From positions 1-6,372 of the forward strand of contig CAMJAJ010000085.1 of the NCBI GenBank assembly GCA_946403565.1: a DNA stretch of 6,372 bases, in the 5' to 3' direction. Below, one piece after another: positions 1 through 4,516 of this stretch. The stretch comes from an uncultured Treponema sp. (GTDB lineage Bacteria; Spirochaetota; Spirochaetia; Treponematales; Treponemataceae). Numbering within the stretch: the first letter of the stretch is position 1; each line of letters opens with the position of its first letter. Made by a program: the position numbers and the translations under genes. The notes under the pieces were generated by a model, which saw only the letters and a list, made by a program, of their open reading frames with translations, was not told the origin of the DNA and did not search any database.

Positions 1-1008
1 GGCAGCTACCTGGCTGAGTTCCTGTTGGAAAAAGGCTACGAGGTACATGGCACCATCCGCCGCTCGTCAGTAGATTTCCGCGAACGCATTGCCCACTTGG
101 AGGGTAAGCCGCATTTTCATCTTCACTATGCCGACCTCGGCGACTCCATGAGCATTCTGGGTGTCATCGGCAATGTGAAGCCCACAGAGATATACAACCT
201 TGCAGCCCAAAGCCACGTACAGGTCAGTTTCGATTCCCCGGAGTTCACGGCTGATGTCGATGCCGTGGGCGTGCTCCGTGTGCTGGAGGCTGTACGTCAG
301 TTAGGACTGACTGACAGCTGTCGCATCTATCAGGCCTCCACCTCAGAGCTGTACGGCAAGGTGGAGGAAGTGCCGCAGAACGAGAACACGCCGTTCCATC
401 CCTACTCTCCCTATGCTGTTGCCAAACAGTATGGCTACTGGATTGTCAGGGAGTACCGTGAGGCCTACGATATGTATTGCTGCTCAGGCATCCTGTTCAA
501 CCACGAGAGTGAGCGTCGCGGAGAGACTTTCGTCACCCGCAAGATAACACTGGCTGCGGCCCGCATCAAGCAGGGTCATCAGGACAAGTTGTACTTAGGC
601 AATCTCGGTTCGCTGCGCGACTGGGGCTACGCCAAGGACTACGTGGAGTGCATGTGGCTCATCCTGCAGCAGGACAAGCCTGATGATTTCGTCGTCGCGA
701 CGGGCGAGCAGCATTCCGTCCGCGAGTTCTGCGAGCTTGCCTTCAGGGAGGCCGGTATAGAGCTGGAGTTCCGGGGCGAGGGCGTGGACGAGAAGGGCTA
801 CGACAAGAAGACCGGGAAGGTCCTCGTTGAGGTGGACCCCAAGTATTTCCGCCCCGCCGAGGTGCAGACCCTGCTCGGAGACCCGACCAAGGCCAAGAGC
901 GTGCTGGGCTGGAACCCGACCAAGACGCCCTTCAAGGAGCTGGTCCGCCTCATGGTGGCCCACGACATGGAGTACGTGAAGAACGAGCGGACGATTCATT
1001 CCCGCTGA
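1..1008 (+). CDS. gmd: GDP-mannose 4,6-dehydratase, 5'-truncated by window edge
   Basis: This cytoplasmic short-chain dehydrogenase/reductase converts GDP-D-mannose to GDP-4-keto-6-deoxy-D-mannose using bound NADP, the first step of GDP-L-fucose synthesis. The frame is open from base 1, and the first residues ([17 protein letters not shown]) match the stretch directly after the GxxGxxG nucleotide-binding loop of Gmd. About 13-15 N-terminal residues are therefore missing to the left; an apparent TTG start at base 25 is an artefact. Of the 335 residues visible, the active-site set is intact: Thr114 and Glu116 in ASTSELYG, and Tyr138 and Lys142 in YSPYAVAK. Other Gmd signatures are [48 protein letters not shown] and [20 protein letters not shown]. 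The length fits the family (E. coli about 373) without its C-terminal extension. fcl lies 57 nt downstream. G+C is about 56% over bases 1-600 and about 64% over 601-960. Identification is secure. Confidence 0.97.
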   Translation, partial: GSYLAEFLLEKGYEVHGTIRRSSVDFRERIAHLEGKPHFHLHYADLGDSMSILGVIGNVKPTEIYNLAAQSHVQVSFDSPEFTADVDAVGVLRVLEAVRQLGLTDSCRIYQASTSELYGKVEEVPQNENTPFHPYSPYAVAKQYGYWIVREYREAYDMYCCSGILFNHESERRGETFVTRKITLAAARIKQGHQDKLYLGNLGSLRDWGYAKDYVECMWLILQQDKPDDFVVATGEQHSVREFCELAFREAGIELEFRGEGVDEKGYDKKTGKVLVEVDPKYFRPAEVQTLLGDPTKAKSVLGWNPTKTPFKELVRLMVAHDMEYVKNERTIHSR

Positions 1009-1022
1009 GCGCGGTGGGCTTC

Positions 1023-1042
1023 CATCTATACTCATCTATACT
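1023..1042 (+). repeat. Perfect 10-bp tandem repeat between gmd and fcl
   Basis: The unit CATCTATACT occurs twice head to tail (1023-1032 and 1033-1042). It is followed by the 8-bp palindrome TATCGATA (1042-1049) and then TATTAT. The patch is A+T-rich inside a G+C-rich neighbourhood. Each copy contains TATACT, five of six matches to a -10 hexamer. The second copy would give a leader of about 17 nt before the fcl start. No good -35 is seen at 17 nt, so a promoter is only possible. Confidence 0.7.
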
Positions 1043-1065
1043 ATCGATATTATAGAGGGCTTTCT

Positions 1066-2043
1066 ATGGAAAAGACATCCAAGGTCTACGTCGCCGGGCA
1101 CAGGGGCCTGGTCGGTGGGGCCATATACAGGAATTTGCAGGCGAAGGGCTATACGAACATAGTCACGAGGACCCACTCTGAGCTTGACCTCTGCTGTCAG
1201 GCGGCGGTGAACGACTTCTTTGCGAAGGAGAAGCCCGAGTACGTGTTCCTGGCCGCCGCCCATGTCGGCGGAATCGGCATAAACTCCGAGCACCCCGCGC
1301 CCTTCATCTATGAGAACATGATGATAGGGTTCAACATCGTCGAGGCTGCCCGCCGGAACGGGGTGAAGAAGCTGATGAACCTGGGCTCCACCTGCATCTA
1401 TCCCAAGATGGCCCCTCAGCCGCTTGAGGAGAAATCCCTGTTGACCGGCCCCCTTGAGCCGACCAACGACGCCTACGCGATGGCGAAGATTTCGGTGATC
1501 AAGCTCTGCCAGAAGTACAACTTTGAGTACGGGACCAACTTCCTCTCCGTCATGCCGACCAACCTCTACGGGCCGGGTGACAACTACGACCTGGCGGGAA
1601 GCCACGTGCTGCCCGCGATGATCCGCAAGTTCGACGACGCCAAGAAGAGCGGCAAAGACGAGGTGACGCTCTGGGGTGACGGCAGCCCTCTCCGCGAGTT
1701 CCTCTACAGCGAGGACCTTGCGGACGCGGTCGTCTATCTGATGGAGAAGTGCGATGCCAAGGACCTGCTGCCGGAGAGCTTCGTCAACGTCGGCTCGGGA
1801 AAGGAGCATACGATAGCCCAGCTGGCCGCGATGGTGCGCGACGTGGTCTACGCCGATGCCCCCGGCAGGGACTGCCGGATCGTCTGGGATTCGTCCAAGC
1901 CCAACGGGACTCCCCGGAAGCTCTGCGACGTGTCCAAGCTCAAGGCCCTGGGCTGGGAGGCGAAGATGCCACTGGAGAAGGGCCTGGAGCTCAGCTACCG
2001 CGACTACCTTGCGGGCGGCGGCAGCCTGACCAAGCGGCAGTAG
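1066..2043 (+). CDS. fcl: GDP-L-fucose synthase (GDP-4-keto-6-deoxymannose 3,5-epimerase-4-reductase)
   Basis: This cytoplasmic NADPH-dependent enzyme epimerises and reduces the Gmd product to GDP-L-fucose. The ATG at 1066 has a GAGGG ribosome-binding site at 1055-1059 and places the Rossmann motif GHRGLVGGAI at residues 11-20. The 325 residues compare with 321 in E. coli Fcl (also called WcaG). Active-site residues of the family are visible, each one position later than in E. coli: Ser108 and Cys110 (GSTCIYP), Tyr137 and Lys141 (YAMAK), and His180 (GSH). The nucleotide-sugar stretches MPTNLYGPGDNYD, LWGDGSPLREFLYSEDLADA, and NGTPRKLCDVSKLKALGW near the C-terminus are typical. Partner gmd is immediately upstream, so the pair should be co-transcribed and supply GDP-fucose to a glycosyltransferase not seen here. 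Codon use is strongly G/C-ending, like the 3' end of gmd. Nothing appears broken. Confidence 0.97.
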   Translation: MEKTSKVYVAGHRGLVGGAIYRNLQAKGYTNIVTRTHSELDLCCQAAVNDFFAKEKPEYVFLAAAHVGGIGINSEHPAPFIYENMMIGFNIVEAARRNGVKKLMNLGSTCIYPKMAPQPLEEKSLLTGPLEPTNDAYAMAKISVIKLCQKYNFEYGTNFLSVMPTNLYGPGDNYDLAGSHVLPAMIRKFDDAKKSGKDEVTLWGDGSPLREFLYSEDLADAVVYLMEKCDAKDLLPESFVNVGSGKEHTIAQLAAMVRDVVYADAPGRDCRIVWDSSKPNGTPRKLCDVSKLKALGWEAKMPLEKGLELSYRDYLAGGGSLTKRQ

Positions 2044-2090
2044 CCCGCGTGCTGGCTGCCTGTCGCAGCGGCGGGTCCGCTTGTCTTTTT
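2044..2090 (+). terminator. Probable intrinsic terminator after fcl
   Basis: Directly after the fcl stop codon the sequence can fold as CCCGC (2044-2048) with GCGGG (2071-2075), supported internally by GCTG/CAGC. Alternatively it can fold as AGCGG (2067-2071), loop CGGGT, CCGCT (2077-2081). The second hairpin runs straight into a T-rich tract, TTGTCTTTTT (2081-2090). The stems are short, so strength is uncertain. Position and T-tract support termination of the gmd-fcl transcript. Confidence 0.5.
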
Positions 2091-2109
2091 CCCCTGCCTG
2101 CGGTATAAT
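2081..2109 (+). promoter_or_regulatory. Candidate sigma-70-type promoter for the LapA-like gene
   Basis: TTGTCT (2081-2086; four of six matches to TTGACA) is separated by exactly 17 nt from a perfect TATAAT (2104-2109). Transcription would start near 2116 and give a leader of about 87 nt that includes the stem-loop at 2131-2160. The -35 box lies in the T-tract of the upstream terminator. Confidence 0.6.
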
Positions 2110-2130
2110 GGCGGAAAATTCAAGCGTAAG

Positions 2131-2160
2131 CCTGTTCGGAAACCTCAGGTTCTGAGCAGG
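2131..2160 (+). other. 30-nt stem-loop in the leader of the LapA-like gene
   Basis: The arm CCTGTTCGGAA (2131-2141) pairs along its whole 11-nt length with TTCTGAGCAGG (2150-2160), with two G-U wobbles and an 8-nt loop (2142-2149). An alternative internal pairing, CTCAG (2144-2148) with CTGAG (2152-2156), competes with it. No T-run follows, so it is not an ordinary terminator. It may be a leader RNA structure, a protein-binding palindrome or one copy of a dispersed intergenic repeat. Confidence 0.6.
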
Positions 2161-2172
2161 TCTAGTCTTCTA

Positions 2173-2178
2173 TATAAT
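2173..2178 (+). promoter_or_regulatory. Second TATAAT box close to the LapA-like gene
   Basis: A perfect TATAAT lies 24 nt before the ATG at 2203 and would give a leader of about 18 nt containing the GAGAGGGG ribosome-binding site. The expected -35 position (2150-2155, TTCTGA) matches poorly and falls on the 3' arm of the stem-loop. It may be a weak or regulator-dependent promoter, or chance in an A+T-rich patch. Confidence 0.35.
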
Positions 2179-2202
2179 AGAGAATAAGAGAGAGGGGAAG
2201 CT

Positions 2203-2616
2203 ATGCCTTTGAAGCTGATCGGCTCATTGATCGTGGCCGCGATTGCGGCCCTTTTTACTGGATACAACCTGGGCAACCGCTGTGATGTCTGGATTTTCCA
2301 TACCTTCAAGGATGTTCCCGTCGCATTCACCATCATCGTATCCCTGATAGCCGGGGTCGTGATAACCTTGCCCTTTACCTTCGGGAAGAACGCTCCCCGC
2401 AAGCCCACCGAGAAGGATATGGCCCTGCTCAGGAAGGCCCAGCGGAAGGAGGCCCGTCAGAAGGTGAAGGAGGAGAAGCGGGCCGCGAAGGAGGCCAGGC
2501 AGGCGGAAAAGGAGAAGGCCAAGAAAGAGGCCGAGTCGTCCGCCGCGGCTGACGCTGCCCAGCCGACGACCGTCGTATACCAGGAGTCAAGCATAAGCCC
2601 CTCGTCTGCCGAGTAG
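2203..2616 (+). CDS. LapA-like (DUF1049-type) two-helix membrane protein with charged tail
   Basis: This 137-residue protein has two hydrophobic segments, residues about 4-22 and 38-61. They are joined by a short loop with the NLGNRCDVWIF motif and the KDVPVAFT turn characteristic of LapA/DUF1049-domain proteins. A long, highly charged tail follows (about residues 62-113, Lys/Arg/Glu/Ala-rich) that should form a helix or coiled coil, ending in a Ser/Ala-rich tip. It should sit in the inner membrane with the tail in the cytoplasm. In enterobacteria LapA works with LapB in controlling lipopolysaccharide synthesis, but that role cannot be transferred here, since Treponema lacks typical LPS. The start is well supported by GAGAGGGG (about 2190-2197), 5-6 nt before ATG. 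The nearest homologues I would expect are small conserved Treponema proteins. The fold is likely; the function is unknown. Confidence 0.8.
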   Translation: MPLKLIGSLIVAAIAALFTGYNLGNRCDVWIFHTFKDVPVAFTIIVSLIAGVVITLPFTFGKNAPRKPTEKDMALLRKAQRKEARQKVKEEKRAAKEARQAEKEKAKKEAESSAAADAAQPTTVVYQESSISPSSAE

Positions 2617-2661
2617 GAGGGGCCGGCGCCTTTCCGTCCTACGGGCACGCAAAGCTTTTTT
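2613..2661 (+). terminator. Possible terminator after the LapA-like gene
   Basis: GTAGGA (2613-2618), which overlaps the stop codon, pairs with TCCTAC (2637-2642), extended past one mismatch by GGG/TCC pairing. A smaller CCGT/ACGG hairpin lies on the 3' side. A T6 run occurs at 2656-2661, but it is 13 nt beyond the stem, which is not the classic layout. Confidence 0.35.
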
Positions 2662-2722
2662 CTGTTTCGTAAACCCGACCTCCCAAACTGCCGACAATGT
2701 AGCAGAAGCCCGTTCCAAGGTA

Positions 2723-2737
2723 CGGCGATATACGCCG
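2723..2737 (+). other. Small G+C-rich hairpin upstream of the SPOR gene
   Basis: CGGCG (2723-2727) and CGCCG (2733-2737) form a perfect 5-bp stem with loop ATATA, about 31 nt before the chosen ATG at 2769. It could affect translation initiation of a gene that has no clear ribosome-binding site, or it could be chance. Confidence 0.35.
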
Positions 2738-2768
2738 ACGGCTTTTGGACCAGGCTTCTCTGCCTGTC

Positions 2769-3806
2769 ATGGAAAAGATTGTTCGTGTGCTGCTCGTTTT
2801 CATGTTGCTTTCCTCCCCATGCATACCGCTGTATGCAGCTTCCCCAGACGAGGGGGAAAAGTCTGCCTTGACCCTCCGTGCCAACGCCTTGCAGAAGGAG
2901 AACGTCAGGGAAAGCCTGAGATACCTGACCAGCCATATAGACCTCGCGAAGAACGACTCCGAGCGGCGGTCAATCCTGTATTACACCGCGACCCTGCAGG
3001 AGTCCCTGGGCCAGTTCGTGGCCGCCTCCTCCAGCTATGCCACCGCCGCTTCCATAGAGGCGGAGAATGCCCAGGGGATGCCGGCGGCGAGCAACGCCGA
3101 GCTGTACCTGTATGCGGCCCGGTCCAGCTTGGAGGCATGCGACTTCCAGAGCGCGGACTCCTACCTCGACGCCTCCCCGGTCAACTCCTCCACTGACGGA
3201 CGGCTGATTGCCCGGAAGCGGCTCCTGTCCGCATGGAGCGCCCTCTGCAAGGCGAGCGACTACAACGAGGCGAAGGGGGTCGTCGCCAACCTTGAGGAAT
3301 TTGTCGAGGACGGAAAGCTTGCCGACATACGCTGCAACGTCCTGTTCACCCTCTGGTACGTGACGGAGGACGGGAAGTGGCGGGACATCCTGAAGCGGGA
3401 CTACCCCCGCAGCCCCGAGGCCGCGATTGCGAGCGGAAACGGCGTCGTCATGGCCATGCCCTTCTGGTATTTCATGCCCCGCTCCTCCCTCTACGGGGGG
3501 ACGGCGGACAGGCAGGAGATGCGGCCTGCTGCTGGCCCGGAACAGACGGCGACGCAGCCTGCTCTGGAACCGGCCCCGGCAAAGCCCGCCTCGGTGCGGG
3601 AGCAGATAGGCTTCTTCCGCGAGCGGGAGAACGCCCAGAAGCTGGTGGACCGGGCCGCCCAGAGCGGCTTTACCGCGTACTATTACAGCGAGGTCCGTTC
3701 GTCCGGCACCGAATACTATATCGTCGTCGTCGATGAGGACGAGGGCGGAACGATGGGAAAAAAGTTACGAAACGCAGGTTTTGATTGTTATCCAGTAAAG
3801 GAATGA
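2769..3806 (+). CDS. Secreted helical-repeat protein with C-terminal SPOR domain
   Basis: From the ATG at 2769 this is a 345-residue exported protein. Residues 1-23 form a Sec signal peptide (MEKIVR, a hydrophobic core, then LYA before Ala24). Cys18 follows Pro, so a lipobox is unlikely. Residues about 35-220 are Ala/Leu/Tyr-rich helices in pairs (for example YYTATLQESLGQFVAASSSY and LYLYAARSSLEACDFQSAD), consistent with TPR-like repeats. A Pro/Ala linker follows (about 252-274). Residues about 277-345 look like a SPOR domain: paired strand-helix units, IGFFRERENAQKLVDRAAQ followed by FTAYYYSEV, then YYIVVVDEDEGG and a final helix with AGFDCYPV. SPOR domains bind peptidoglycan stripped of stem peptides, often at the septum. 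A TTG eight codons upstream is possible, but the ATG gives the better signal peptide. Neither start has a convincing ribosome-binding site. Domain call is good; cellular role is inferred. Confidence 0.85.
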   Translation: MEKIVRVLLVFMLLSSPCIPLYAASPDEGEKSALTLRANALQKENVRESLRYLTSHIDLAKNDSERRSILYYTATLQESLGQFVAASSSYATAASIEAENAQGMPAASNAELYLYAARSSLEACDFQSADSYLDASPVNSSTDGRLIARKRLLSAWSALCKASDYNEAKGVVANLEEFVEDGKLADIRCNVLFTLWYVTEDGKWRDILKRDYPRSPEAAIASGNGVVMAMPFWYFMPRSSLYGGTADRQEMRPAAGPEQTATQPALEPAPAKPASVREQIGFFRERENAQKLVDRAAQSGFTAYYYSEVRSSGTEYYIVVVDEDEGGTMGKKLRNAGFDCYPVKE

Positions 3807-3807
3807 G

Positions 3808-3827
3808 CCAGTTGCTTTGGCAGCTGG
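3808..3827 (+). other. Stem-loop just after the SPOR gene
   Basis: CCAGTTGC (3808-3815) pairs with GCAGCTGG (3820-3827): eight base pairs with one G-U wobble and a TTTG loop, one base past the stop codon. No T-tract follows, so it may protect the transcript's 3' end rather than terminate it. Confidence 0.5.
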
Positions 3828-3855
3828 TATCAGGATGCAGGGTGTCTTGAGGGAG

Positions 3856-3881
3856 CGGTCGGTGCTGTTTTAGGCTGACCG
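3856..3881 (+). terminator. Weak candidate terminator in the gap before the 175-residue gene
   Basis: CGGTCGGT (3856-3863) can pair with GCTGACCG (3874-3881), eight pairs including two G-U wobbles, around a 10-nt loop. Only a short AACTTTT follows, so termination is doubtful. Confidence 0.25.
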
Positions 3882-3909
3882 GGGAACTTTTCCGCGCCTC
3901 CATTAAGGA

Positions 3910-3938
3910 TTGACCTTGCGTTGCCGATTATAAAAAAT
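3910..3938 (+). promoter_or_regulatory. Candidate promoter for the two-gene group starting at 3980
   Basis: TTGACC (3910-3915; five of six matches to a -35) is followed at 17 nt by AAAAAT (3933-3938; four of six to a -10). A better-looking TATAAA at 3929-3934 is only 13 nt away from the -35. The A+T-rich patch stands out from its surroundings and lies 41 nt before the ATG, so a promoter here is plausible. The exact -10 is uncertain. Confidence 0.4.
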
Positions 3939-3979
3939 GAAGGCGACCGCGAATTTAGTTTGGCCTTCGAGGGGATACC

Positions 3980-4507
3980 ATGATAAGACTTTGCCGGCAT
4001 AAAACACTAATCCTGTCTCTTCTTCTGACGGTGCTCGCGATGTATTCGGCCACAGCCGCCGCTATCTCCTTCCAGGTGGTTCAGCATGATTCCTCCCAGG
4101 ACAAGCTCCGCTCGTCCTCTTCCGTCCTGGAGACGGCCCTCTTTGACTGCTTCTTTGATGCCGGGTACGTGACGACCAATATGCCGACCGCGATCTCCTA
4201 TTCCAAGGAGGAGGATGAGGACATCTTCTTCCGTTCCCTTGCAGACTCGCGGACGGGCTTCTGCAACTACCTCGTTATGATCGTCATCGAGTATAACGGC
4301 AATTCGTCGAAAAATCCCGATGCGGTCCTCCTCAGCAACATACGGTCCGTCAGCTGGATCGTCTACGATACGGCGAGCGAGTCCCTGCTGGAGAAGGGTG
4401 AGCGGGCGGTCGGGAACGTTCCCGACAAGTCCAACAATATCCGTGGGGTAAAGTCTTTGGCCAAGCAGCTTTCGGTGGACATCAATACCGCCATGGGGAA
4501 GAGATAG
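3980..4507 (+). CDS. Uncharacterised secreted protein, 175 residues
   Basis: I do not recognise a named family. The ATG at 3980 is preceded by a good ribosome-binding site (GAGGGG, about 8 nt upstream). Residues 1-28 form a Sec signal peptide (MIRLCRHK, a leucine-rich core, then ATAAA), with cleavage likely before Ile29. The mature part is a compact alpha/beta protein of about 147 residues. A Ser-rich patch (45-48) precedes a helix with FDCFFDAGYVTTNMPTA (55-71). An acidic KEEDEDIFF segment follows (76-84), then strands YLVMIVIEYNG (97-107) and SVSWIVYD (123-130). A C-terminal amphipathic helix with SLAKQLSVDI ends it. Cys57 and Cys95 could form a disulfide in the periplasm. It precedes the large repeat protein by 9 nt and very likely shares its transcript, suggesting a joint role in the periplasm or envelope. 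Secretion is clear; function is unknown. Confidence 0.85.
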   Translation: MIRLCRHKTLILSLLLTVLAMYSATAAAISFQVVQHDSSQDKLRSSSSVLETALFDCFFDAGYVTTNMPTAISYSKEEDEDIFFRSLADSRTGFCNYLVMIVIEYNGNSSKNPDAVLLSNIRSVSWIVYDTASESLLEKGERAVGNVPDKSNNIRGVKSLAKQLSVDINTAMGKR

Positions 4508-4516
4508 GGTTTTACT

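Noticed and set aside
25..27. TTG as a start codon for gmd
   Set aside because: The frame is open from base 1 and encodes conserved Gmd residues (GSYLAEFL) upstream of it, so the gene begins outside the window.
1036..1809. 257-codon minus-strand open frame opposite fcl
   Set aside because: It lies entirely antisense to a secure fcl gene with all catalytic residues, so it is a shadow of high third-position G+C.
2777..2827. Lipoprotein signal (Cys18) in the SPOR protein
   Set aside because: The residues before Cys are Ser-Ser-Pro. Pro at -1 does not fit a lipobox, and a normal signal peptidase I site (LYA) follows.
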